A stretch of DNA of 8,553 nucleotides, taken from contig DQIO01000251.1 in the NCBI GenBank assembly GCA_020793555.1, forward strand, positions 1 to 8,553. Direction: 5' to 3'. The notes beneath the pieces were generated by a model. It made no database searches, had not been told where the DNA came from, and saw only the letters and a program-made list of their open reading frames with translations. The position numbers were made by a program, and so were the translations under genes. Below are positions 1 through 5,701 of the stretch, piece by piece. This stretch comes from Methanosarcinaceae archaeon (GTDB lineage Archaea; Halobacteriota; Methanosarcinia; Methanosarcinales; Methanosarcinaceae). Every line of letters begins with the position of its first letter. Position 1 is the stretch's first letter.

Positions 1-375
1 AGACGTAAAAGATATTTCTGTCATGCTTTAGACATATCATTAAAGATATATAAAAATCTTTCTAATTATTCTTCGCGTTGACTATACATGCTGCGTACAT
101 GCGGGTGCCGATGTTAAAATGAAAGTCACAGCAATTGATCTAAACTAAAGAAAACGGAGCATCCGTTTCCGCCGCAGGCGGCGGATTCCACTGCCACCAA
201 ACCCACAACAACTCACAACCCCAAATACAACAATGCAATTCTCATATCTGCAAATATGACGCCGCATAAAAACCGTTTTAATTGGTGTTCGATCAAGGAT
301 TTTTATTGGCTTGTTGCTAATGTTTTTAGATAAAAGCAACCCTGTTCACATTTTCAATAAAAACGCGAAGTTGAT
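1..375. other. Intergenic stretch, no supportable gene
   Basis: I see no credible gene in this 375-bp AT-rich stretch. It contains a TATA-like run (about 46-55), with no convincing ORF behind it, inside a weak hairpin (aaagat at 42-47 against atcttt at 56-61). Two adjacent perfect hairpins follow: AAACGGA (152-158) with TCCGTTT (162-168), and a GC-rich 8-bp stem, 168-175 with 178-185, unusual against the AT-rich background. A 64-codon minus-strand ORF (145-339) runs through these hairpins. Its predicted protein is arginine- and cysteine-rich with no recognisable motif, so I do not call it. The GC stem could belong to a small RNA or a decayed repeat, but nothing settles that. Confidence 0.5.
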
Positions 376-406
376 CGATGTTAGGGACTTTTTATTATTT
401 TCTGGT
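376..406 (+). repeat. Left target-site duplication plus left TIR
   Basis: CGATGTTA (376-383) is followed by the left terminal inverted repeat (384-406), which begins GGGACTTTTTATTAT and ends CTGGT. The T-rich core (about 389-399) also resembles an archaeal TATA element about 50 bp upstream of the hicB start, so the repeat end may supply the antitoxin promoter. That last point is inference. Confidence 0.65.
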
Positions 407-446
407 CACACTTATTAATCAGTTCTGTTCTTCCATCCTTTTTAAC

Positions 447-686
447 ATGGAACAAGCACAAAAATTTTCTGCTATAGTCCACAAAGAAAATGACTGGTAT
501 GCATCGTGGTGTCCTTATATAGATATTGCAAGTCAGGGAAAAACAGTTGAAGAAGCCATTGCAAACTTAAAAGAAGCCGTGGAACTATATTTGGAAGATG
601 AAGATGTATCGGTGCCACAAACAACTTCTTTTTTAACCACTTTTGAGGTTTCCCATGCCAAAACTTCCCATCCTGTCAGCGCATAA
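447..686 (+). CDS. hicB: HicB-family antitoxin (UPF0150 type)
   Basis: This 79-residue protein has the partially degraded RNase H-like fold of HicB antitoxins. Visible family features are an N-terminal strand pair (FSAIVHKENDWYASWCP, residues 7-23), the turn IASQGKTVEEAIANLKEA (27-44) and the helix ending ELYLED (46-51). HicB normally binds and neutralises the HicA mRNA interferase and represses its own operon. I chose the ATG at 447 because homology begins there. The longer in-frame ATG at 378 lies in the flanking duplication, and translation from it would run through the terminal repeat. No clear Shine-Dalgarno sequence precedes 447. The C-terminus (TTFEVSHAK, 64-72) is typical of HicB proteins whose gene overlaps a downstream hicA. 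Here the overlap is 32 nt, but the toxin gene is broken, so this is an orphan antitoxin. Confidence 0.85.
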   Translation: MEQAQKFSAIVHKENDWYASWCPYIDIASQGKTVEEAIANLKEAVELYLEDEDVSVPQTTSFLTTFEVSHAKTSHPVSA

Positions 687-881
687 GACATAAAAGCCCT
701 GAACAGTATTGGCTTTCAAGTTGTTTCTCAAAAGGGAAGCCATATAAAAATGAAAGGAAAGAATGGCAACGAAACATTCACTGCCATAATTCCAAATTAT
801 AACGAAATACCAATCGGCACTCTAAAACCTATAATCAGACAAGCCGGACTTTCGCCAGATGATTTTATGAAATTGTTTTGA
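655..881 (+). pseudogene. hicA: HicA toxin gene, frameshifted
   Basis: From ATG 655 the reading frame gives MPKLPILSAHKT and stops at TAA 691-693. From 690 the next frame continues with the rest of a HicA: IKALNSIGFQVVSQKGSHIK, then IIPNYNEIPIGTL and a C-terminal GLSPDDFMKLF, ending at TGA 879-881. Restoring one base near 688-690 gives a 75-residue HicA-like protein of normal family length, with the candidate catalytic histidine at about residue 30 (the GSH motif). HicA is a small double-stranded-RNA-binding-fold mRNA interferase. The only in-frame downstream ATG (750) lies beyond that histidine, so no active toxin can start there. The shift site has no good slippery heptamer. A sequencing error is possible, otherwise the toxin is inactivated. 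Confidence 0.82.
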
Positions 882-910
882 ACTTGAAGTTCAGGTATGC
901 CACGTTTTTT
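879..910 (+). terminator. Possible terminator after hicA
   Basis: A 15-bp palindrome, TGAACTTGAAGTTCA (879-893), includes the hicA stop codon. A run of six T residues follows at 905-910. Archaeal termination relies mainly on T-runs, so this could end the hicBA transcript. The stem is AT-rich and short, so support is modest. Confidence 0.3.
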
Positions 911-967
911 AAGGGTTATACCGTGATCCTGCAACATTTTCACCTTATACCTTTTTACCTACAATGA

Positions 968-989
968 GAGACTTTTTAATTTATTCTGG
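968..989 (+). repeat. Internal third copy of the hicBA element end
   Basis: This 22-bp segment begins GAGACTTTTTA and ends TTCTGG. Including the next base it matches the right TIR at 19 of 23 positions and the left TIR at 18 of 23. It has the orientation of the left TIR, so together with 1069-1091 it defines a nested 124-bp inverted-repeat unit (968-1091). No duplicated flank supports independent insertion of the 124-bp unit: 960-967 does not match 1092-1099. Confidence 0.6.
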
Positions 990-1028
990 CTGAAATTAAT
1001 CGTGGCAAAGAAAATAAACCACGGAGGA

Positions 1029-1056
1029 CACAGAGAGTCGTTGTTTTTTCTCTGTG
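1029..1056. repeat. Hairpin of the CACAGAGA intergenic type
   Basis: CACAGAGA (1029-1036) pairs perfectly with TCTCTGTG (1049-1056) around a 12-base T-rich loop. The surrounding ACCACGGAGGACACAGAG resembles a low-complexity intergenic repeat often met in prokaryotic genomes; this resemblance is from general recognition only. The hairpin lies inside the 124-bp nested unit. It makes a 99-codon plus-strand ORF across this area implausible. Confidence 0.5.
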
Positions 1057-1068
1057 GTTTTCCGAACC

Positions 1069-1099
1069 ACCAGAAGATAATAAAAAGTCTCCGATGTTA
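1069..1099 (-). repeat. Right TIR plus right target-site duplication
   Basis: On the minus strand, 1091-1069 begins GAGACTTTTTATTAT and differs from the left TIR only at positions 2 and 16 of 23. CGATGTTA (1092-1099) follows directly, in the same plus-strand orientation as the copy at 376-383. Confidence 0.65.
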
Positions 1100-1223
1100 T
1101 TGGTTTTATCATCCCGGTATTTTTAGATATGTTCAATGGGTGTATGATATTTATCACGATTTGTCTCTTAACCGAACACTGATAAAACCGTTTTGTATTT
1201 TGCGTTCATGGTGTAGGAACGTG

Positions 1224-1253
1224 CTGCGCTCATGCGCAGTCGCGTCGTTTTTT
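1224..1253 (+). terminator. Possible hairpin plus T-run terminator
   Basis: CTGCGC (1224-1229) and GCGCAG (1234-1239) form a perfect 6-bp stem with a 4-base loop, followed by six T residues (1248-1253). No plus-strand gene ends here, so the hairpin may be incidental. On the minus strand it lies within a short ORF (1168-1275) next to an element end. Confidence 0.2.
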
Positions 1254-1276
1254 GCATCTGTTTCACCCTTTCCATC

Positions 1277-1334
1277 TGGCAACGTTGTATGGTTGACTTG
1301 ACACTAGTGTCGCGTCAACCATATAATGTCGCCA
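1277..1334. repeat. Two element ends head-to-head around a TA
   Basis: The two 28-bp arms, 1277-1304 and 1307-1334, are inverted copies of one another (23 of 28 positions match). They are separated by TA at 1305-1306. Each arm read outward from the TA begins GTGTC and continues GTCAACCATA after two variable bases. The three mismatches in the distal part are all C/T transitions, as expected of two diverged copies of one end sequence. The right arm is the left end of the MITE-like element at 1307-1532. The left arm looks like the end of a second, otherwise eroded element running toward 1168. Confidence 0.6.
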
Positions 1335-1532
1335 ATATATAATCTGCCATTGCTTCATTTTCTAGTTATTTTCAAGACGCTGATTCACGCAGATTAACGC
1401 TGATTCGACCTTAAATCTGCGTTAATCAGTGTTAATCTGTGTCTGAAATATTTATTGAATATTACTGTATTTTGGAATTGTTTAATGTGATCCATGTTTC
1501 TTATGATTGACACTTGAATGTTGACGCGACAC
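1307..1532. mobile_element. 226-bp MITE-like element flanked by TA
   Basis: The ends are perfect 13-bp inverted repeats, GTGTCGCGTCAAC (1307-1319) and its complement (1520-1532). Each is followed on the outside by TA (1305-1306 and 1533-1534); with the flank included the perfect inversion is 17 bp (1303-1319 against 1520-1536). There is no coding capacity. Its size, lack of a gene, inverted termini and TA dinucleotide flanks fit a miniature inverted-repeat element of the kind mobilised by TA-targeting transposases such as IS630/Tc1-mariner. The family is inferred from the TA alone. ACTAGT or CTAG could equally be the duplicated target. Confidence 0.55.
1376..1443. repeat. Long hairpin of 10-bp phased units inside the MITE
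   Basis: The 68-bp palindrome has arms of about 30 bp, most positions paired, around an 8-base centre. The left arm is three decamers: ACGCTGATTC, ACGCAGATTA and ACGCTGATTC (1377-1406). The right arm is the inverted counterpart, with TTAATCTG- and TTAATCAG-type units also spaced 10 bp. The GATTAACGCAGATT theme resembles intergenic palindromes seen in many prokaryotes; I state this from general recognition. No function is evident beyond cruciform or RNA hairpin formation. Confidence 0.65.
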
Positions 1533-1588
1533 TAGTATCTCAAAACATTGAATTGGTTATTAACTTACTATGTCAGTTAAACTATAGA

Positions 1589-2992
1589 TTAACCCAATTC
1601 CAAAATTCCGCGTGCAGCCAGCACTCCTGTAGCTGCCGCATTGACAATATCCCTTGAAAGCCCTGCACCGTCACCTGCTGCGAACAGGTTTTTCACGTTC
1701 GTTTCCATATTACGATCAACCGAGATCTCCATTGCATAGAACTTGATCTCAGGCGCGTACAACAAAGTAGAATCCGATGCAACACCCGGAATTATTTGGT
1801 TTAGCGTATCTAATCCTTCAATAATATCCATCACAATACGATGAGGCATAGCCATAGAAATATCACCCGGAGTCACATCTTTAAGCGTATTCACAACAGG
1901 ATTTCGGGCAATGCGTTTCTCTGTCGAACGCCTGCCGCGCCGAAGGTCGCCCATCCTCTGGAGAACAGGTTTTCCGCCACCGATCGTTGTAGCCAGTTTT
2001 GCAACAGACCTTGCATACTTTGTTGTATTCTCGATCGGATGTGTTAGTTCGATATGCACAAGGAATGCGAAATTTGTATTTTCGGATGCCGTATTTCGCA
2101 TCGAATGCCCATTTGTCGCAATGAAACTTTCATACTGTTCCTTAACAACAAACCCGTGCTCATTCGTACAAAATGTCCTGACGAAATCATCATACCTGCG
2201 CGTGTTGATATGAAACTTAGGATCGCGATTGATCTTTGTCACAGGGTCCATAATAATTGCCGGCACTTCCACACGTACCCCAATATCGATACCTCCATAA
2301 CGTGCTTCAATTGAATGCCTGTTTGTAAGTTCATTGACCCATTCGCCACTAATCCTGCCCGGGGCAAGTATCGTATGCTTTGACATGATACTGCGCCCAT
2401 CTGAGAGAATAACTCCCTGGCACACACCATCCTCTACCACAAGGTCATCCACCCTTGTATTCAATAAGAACTTGATATCTCTTGCTTCGAGATCATTCTT
2501 AAAATTGCCAATAACGGTTGGTGCATTGTCAGAACCTATATGACGCTGTTTTATATCCAAAAATCGCGCTCCAACAGATGCTGCCCTGCGTTTTAACTCC
2601 TCAACATCACTGTTCTTGGGATTGGATACATCCTGCGGTGATCCATAATGCAGGAAAATATCATCAACATACTTGACAAGTTCCCATGCATACTCCTTGT
2701 CCCCGGTCAGTTGTGCAAGGTCACCTCCAATATCCGGTCGAAGGTTCAATGTTCCGTCAGAGAATGTTCCTGCTCCACCCACGCCGCACATAATATCACA
2801 TGGCGCACAGTGTGTACACATGTTGATCGAATCCATTGGACAGTGCCGTCTGTCAATATCCCGGCCTTTATCAATTACCAGTATCGTAAGATTGTGGCCG
2901 GCCAGCTCATTTGCGGCAAACATGCCTGCCTGTCCTGATCCTATAATAACAACATCATACTCATCCTCTGCAACATCCTTTTTTACACCCAT
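1589..2992 (-). CDS. COG2509-type FAD-dependent dehydrogenase
   Basis: This 467-residue protein opens with a Rossmann FAD-binding motif (VVIIGSGQAG, G18-x-G20-x-x-G23) ending with the ribose-binding acid D41. It closes with the second flavin motif AAGDGAGLSRDIVNAAATG near residues 438-456. Between them, residues 51-69 form a cysteine block, C51-x7-C59-x2-C62-x2-C65-x3-C69, followed by GVGGAGTFSDG. This layout is that of the uncharacterised FAD-dependent dehydrogenases of COG2509. Substrate and partner are unknown, and no signal peptide or membrane segment is visible. The start at 2992 is supported by the Shine-Dalgarno-like GAGGTG (2998-3003) at 5-nt spacing. It lies 62 bp downstream of purP on the same strand but has its own TATA-like box, so it may be transcribed separately or with purP. 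Confidence 0.88.
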   Translation of the reverse strand: MGVKKDVAEDEYDVVIIGSGQAGMFAANELAGHNLTILVIDKGRDIDRRHCPMDSINMCTHCAPCDIMCGVGGAGTFSDGTLNLRPDIGGDLAQLTGDKEYAWELVKYVDDIFLHYGSPQDVSNPKNSDVEELKRRAASVGARFLDIKQRHIGSDNAPTVIGNFKNDLEARDIKFLLNTRVDDLVVEDGVCQGVILSDGRSIMSKHTILAPGRISGEWVNELTNRHSIEARYGGIDIGVRVEVPAIIMDPVTKINRDPKFHINTRRYDDFVRTFCTNEHGFVVKEQYESFIATNGHSMRNTASENTNFAFLVHIELTHPIENTTKYARSVAKLATTIGGGKPVLQRMGDLRRGRRSTEKRIARNPVVNTLKDVTPGDISMAMPHRIVMDIIEGLDTLNQIIPGVASDSTLLYAPEIKFYAMEISVDRNMETNVKNLFAAGDGAGLSRDIVNAAATGVLAARGILELG

Positions 2993-2997
2993 AGGTA

Positions 2998-3052
2998 CAC
3001 CTCATACCAATCCGATAATCTATCGGTTACGCTAGTAATATAAAATTGGTAT
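2998..3052 (-). promoter_or_regulatory. Promoter and leader of the FAD dehydrogenase gene
   Basis: Read on the minus strand: TTTTATAT (complement of 3038-3045) is a good archaeal TATA element, placing a start site near 3013. A perfect 6-bp hairpin, CCGATA (3012-3017) with TATCGG (3021-3026), lies at or just before that point. GAGGTG (2998-3003) is the ribosome binding site. An 8-bp inverted pair, ATACCAAT (3004-3011) and ATTGGTAT (3045-3052), brackets the whole promoter and overlaps the TATA box. The same TTGGTAT word recurs upstream of purP. Confidence 0.5.
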
Positions 3053-3054
3053 TA

Positions 3055-4125
3055 TTAGGATAAAATCTTATCCAGTTGCTTGAGTGACACGGCAAGTTTG
3101 ATTTCCTGTGCGATCCTTCGACCCGTTGAGAAATTATCCTCTATGTAATCAGAATACGGCGAGCCTGTCGGATATAGATTGGTACCTGCCACAATACGAG
3201 CAGATATCTCAAACACCTTGATCTCAAGGTCATCAGTAACCACAGTCTCAAGACAGAACGGACCGATCATGCCGCCAAAGATCCCAAGCGATTCTTCAAC
3301 CACTCTCTCACCAAGTGAAAAAATAAGTGGCAACAGTGATTCCCGTGCAACGAGTGGCACGTTACCTGTAACAACATACGTCGGGTGAATGCCTGCACTT
3401 TCAAGTTCACTGGGAGACCCAAGCCTGAATATTTCATCAGCATTGGATTCAACACGCCTGTCCATGCTATGCATCTCAAGCGTTCCTGTGCTTAATTTGT
3501 ATCCTTCTGTCCTTATAGGTGAATAGAAAAAATGTAAATAATATCTTGTACCCACAATGAATTCCTGTATGGTGTATTTTTCATTTGGGTCTATATTTTC
3601 TTTAAAATCCTCATAGTTTTTCGCAACAAAGAAACCGCGGCCACCTTTTGCACCGTGGTATTTAACCATTACAGGACTCGAAATGTCCTTAGGGTCATGA
3701 ATCTCTTTTGGCATGTGTATTCCGGCATTTTCCAACCATTGCCGTTCCATATCCCTGTCGGATTCCCACTCAAGCACTGCCCTGTTTCCAAATGTCGGTA
3801 CTGCAAGTTCTGCGAAGTCATCCGTTCCCATATACTCTACAAACGATCCATGCGGGATAATAATGGCGTTCTTCGCAACAAGTTCTTCAGCGATCTTTTT
3901 TATATCGTCATAGCTGTCAACAACAATAAATTCATCAGGTTTTGCTTTTGGGAATGCATCGTAAAAACGCGGAGGCTTTTTCAAGCAAATACCGATCGTT
4001 TTGATACCTTCTTCGCGTGCTCCATGGAATATCTGGAGACTTGAGTGTGAACATACCGTTGCAATAGTCAGATTATCAGTATCGTATTTTTCAAGTATAT
4101 TCGATATTTGCTCTTTAGTTATCAT
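3055..4125 (-). CDS. purP: Formate-dependent FAICAR synthetase PurP
   Basis: PurP converts AICAR to FAICAR with formate and ATP, the archaeal replacement for the folate-dependent PurH transformylase step of IMP synthesis; it acts in the cytosol. The 356-residue length is normal for the family. Recognisable blocks are TVCSHSSLQIFHGAREEG (23-40), IIPHGSFVEYMGTDD (89-103), the ATP-grasp nucleotide segment PVMVKYHGAKGGRGFFVAK (151-169), IQEFIVGTRYYLHFFYSP (186-203) and the metal/ATP-binding C-terminal EISARIVAGTNLYPTGSPY (306-324). The start ATG at 4123-4125 is preceded only by a weak GGGGT, so the leader may be short. The gene ends in tandem TAA TAA stops. It diverges from the UDP-glucose dehydrogenase gene across a 234-bp regulatory gap. 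Confidence 0.95.
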   Translation of the reverse strand: MITKEQISNILEKYDTDNLTIATVCSHSSLQIFHGAREEGIKTIGICLKKPPRFYDAFPKAKPDEFIVVDSYDDIKKIAEELVAKNAIIIPHGSFVEYMGTDDFAELAVPTFGNRAVLEWESDRDMERQWLENAGIHMPKEIHDPKDISSPVMVKYHGAKGGRGFFVAKNYEDFKENIDPNEKYTIQEFIVGTRYYLHFFYSPIRTEGYKLSTGTLEMHSMDRRVESNADEIFRLGSPSELESAGIHPTYVVTGNVPLVARESLLPLIFSLGERVVEESLGIFGGMIGPFCLETVVTDDLEIKVFEISARIVAGTNLYPTGSPYSDYIEDNFSTGRRIAQEIKLAVSLKQLDKILS

Positions 4126-4159
4126 TATTTTACCCCAAAATTTTACATTATATTGTACT

Positions 4160-4203
4160 ATTTGGTATTTAAGGTTACGGAATTACATTTTAAAATACCA
4201 AAT
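4160..4203 (-). promoter_or_regulatory. purP promoter with inverted ATTTGGTATTT operator pair
   Basis: ATTTGGTATTT (4160-4170) and its perfect complement AAATACCAAAT (4193-4203) form an 11-bp inverted pair with centres 33 bp apart, about three helical turns. On the minus strand the proximal copy overlaps CCTTAAATACC, a TATA-like box that would start transcription near 4143, 18 or so bases ahead of the purP ATG. Overlap of a symmetric site with the TATA box is the classic position for an archaeal repressor. No regulator can be named. Confidence 0.5.
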
Positions 4204-4307
4204 ATATTCAACAGCCTCACCTATTAATGCAACCTGTTTACAGCATATGCCGAAAGTGGACACATTGGACAGATCCACCAAATATCTCACCACCACGCCG
4301 CAAAACG

Positions 4308-4353
4308 TTATACTAATATACACCTTTCAATAATTTATATAACCAAAAGAGGG
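4308..4353 (+). promoter_or_regulatory. Promoter and ribosome binding site of ugd
   Basis: An AT-rich TATA-like stretch (TTATACTAATATA, 4308-4320) would start transcription near 4340, leaving room for the Shine-Dalgarno GAGGG (4349-4353) six bases ahead of the ATG. A second, closer match to the archaeal consensus, TTTATATA (4334-4341), would give an almost leaderless transcript. I prefer the first because the ribosome binding site would then be transcribed. Confidence 0.4.
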
Positions 4354-4359
4354 CACACA

Positions 4360-5655
4360 ATGAAAATTTCCATAATAGGTTCCGGTTACGTAGGCACAGT
4401 ATCTGCCGCGTGTTTTGCAGAACTCGGGCATGAAGTCATCTGCATAGATATCGACGAGGAGAAAGTCAGGCAAATAAACGCAGGCATCCCGCCAATATAT
4501 GAGGAAGGACTCGAAGAATTGATGCAAAAACATGCAGAACATCATCTCATTGCCACATCGGACTACGACTACGCGGTCGCCAACTCCGATGTTTCGTTTA
4601 TCTGTGTAGGCACGCCGTCAGGAGATGACGGAAGTATCGACCTATCCATTGTGCGTGCAGCCAGTGCAAGCCTTGGGCGTGTGATCGCAAAGAAGGATGG
4701 ATACCATATCGTGGTTGTGAAAAGCACTGTCGTGCCCGAAACAACCGAAAAAGTGGTACTTTCCACGATCGAGGAATACTCTGGCAAACGTGCAGGCAAA
4801 GATTTCGGGATTGCAATGAATCCCGAGTTCCTTCGCGAAGGTAAAGCAATCTACGATTTCATGCACCCAGACAAGATCGTGATTGGTGCCATCGACAAGC
4901 GCACAAGTGTGATAGTATCAGAACTCTACCGCAGTCTTGATTGTGAGATTACGCACACCAATCCAAAGACCGCAGAGATGATAAAATACGTCAACAATTC
5001 TTTCCTTGCAACAAAGATATCCTTCTCCAACGAAATCGGGAACATCTGCAAGAAACTCGGCATCAACACCTACGAAGTAATGCAGGCTGTCGGCACGGAT
5101 TTCAGGATATCAAAAAGTTTTCTCAATTCAGGCGCAGGTTTTGGAGGGTCATGTTTTCCAAAGGATGTCAAGGCACTGATCGGCAAAGCAAAGGATATTG
5201 GTTACGACCCAATTCTTCTAAAATCGGTTATCGAAGTGAACGAACACCAACCACTCGAGATGATAAAACTTCTCAAAGCTAAACTCGGCGATCTCACAGG
5301 AAAAAAGATTGCCGTTCTCGGACTTGCATTCAAGAACGACACTGACGACATCCGCGAATCCCGATCGATCCCGGTCATTGCCGAACTCCTGCGTCTCGGG
5401 GCAGATGTTACAGCCTATGACCCAATGGCATCGGACGAGATGAAAAAAGTGTTCAACAACATTACTTACCACATCAGCGCAGCAGGCGCTCTCAAGGACG
5501 CGGACGCATGTCTTTTGATGACAGAATGGGATGAGTTCAGGAACCTCGATTCCGAGTTCGGTCTCATGAAGGACAGTGTCGTGATCGACGGCAGGCACAT
5601 GATAGTGCTGGAGGATATTGAACAGGATATTGATTATGTGGGTCTTTGCTGGTAA
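4360..5655 (+). CDS. ugd: UDP-glucose 6-dehydrogenase
   Basis: The enzyme oxidises UDP-glucose to UDP-glucuronate in two NAD-dependent steps in the cytosol, supplying uronic acids for surface polysaccharide or glycoprotein glycans. The 431-residue protein has the three family domains. The N-terminal NAD-binding Rossmann fold shows G7-S-G9-YV-G12 and the ribose-binding D30. NPEFLREG (154-161) leads to the central helical domain with K209 in EMIKYVNNSFLATK. The catalytic nucleophile is C265 in GAGFGGSCFPKD (258-269). The C-terminal domain carries LGLAFKNDTDDIRESRS (320-336). Related enzymes acting on UDP-ManNAc or GDP-mannose share this fold, so the sugar is likely rather than proven. The start has an adjacent GAGGG ribosome binding site. 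No glycosyltransferase genes accompany it here; an aminotransferase gene follows 46 bp downstream. Confidence 0.92.
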   Translation: MKISIIGSGYVGTVSAACFAELGHEVICIDIDEEKVRQINAGIPPIYEEGLEELMQKHAEHHLIATSDYDYAVANSDVSFICVGTPSGDDGSIDLSIVRAASASLGRVIAKKDGYHIVVVKSTVVPETTEKVVLSTIEEYSGKRAGKDFGIAMNPEFLREGKAIYDFMHPDKIVIGAIDKRTSVIVSELYRSLDCEITHTNPKTAEMIKYVNNSFLATKISFSNEIGNICKKLGINTYEVMQAVGTDFRISKSFLNSGAGFGGSCFPKDVKALIGKAKDIGYDPILLKSVIEVNEHQPLEMIKLLKAKLGDLTGKKIAVLGLAFKNDTDDIRESRSIPVIAELLRLGADVTAYDPMASDEMKKVFNNITYHISAAGALKDADACLLMTEWDEFRNLDSEFGLMKDSVVIDGRHMIVLEDIEQDIDYVGLCW

Positions 5656-5701
5656 AATAGGATATAACAAGTTCGTATTTATTATTTGAATCTGAAAAAC
5701 C

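Larger units (their letters stand above)
384..1091 (+). mobile_element. TIR-bounded element carrying hicB and a broken hicA
   Basis: The ends are inverted repeats of 23 bp, 384-406 on the left and 1069-1091 on the right. They match at 21 of 23 positions with core GRGACTTTTTATTAT. Directly outside both ends is the same 8-mer in the same orientation, CGATGTTA (376-383 and 1092-1099), as expected for a target-site duplication. Inside are only hicB and a frameshifted hicA, with no transposase. It therefore looks like a non-autonomous element mobilised in trans, or a decayed element whose transposase is gone. Known families with 8-bp duplications include ISL3, IS256, ISAs1 and IS66, but I cannot assign one from these ends. 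CGATGTTA also occurs once more nearby (109-116), so chance is not fully excluded. Confidence 0.68.

Noticed and set aside
42..61. Weak hairpin aaagat/atcttt as a terminator
   Set aside because: The stem is only six AT-rich pairs with no T-run directly behind it and no gene known to end there.
145..339. 64-codon minus-strand ORF
   Set aside because: It crosses two perfect hairpins, is arginine- and cysteine-rich without a recognisable motif, and has no ribosome binding site that I can see.
378..446. N-terminal extension of hicB from ATG 378
   Set aside because: The extra 23 codons run through the target duplication and terminal repeat, while HicB homology begins at ATG 447.
684..881. HicB-HicA fusion by stop-codon readthrough, since the hicA remainder shares the hicB frame
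   Set aside because: The stop is TAA, not a TAG that pyrrolysine decoding could read, and the hicA start at ATG 655 with its MPKLPILS sequence shows a normal overlapping gene that lost a base.
1168..1275. 35-codon minus-strand ORF beside an element end
   Set aside because: Its position fits a transposase start, with GGGTG ahead of an internal ATG, but the peptide matches no family I recognise and is too short to call.
1002..1301. 99-codon plus-strand ORF
   Set aside because: It spans a hairpin repeat, the right end of the hicBA element and its duplication, so its frame is assembled from unrelated pieces.
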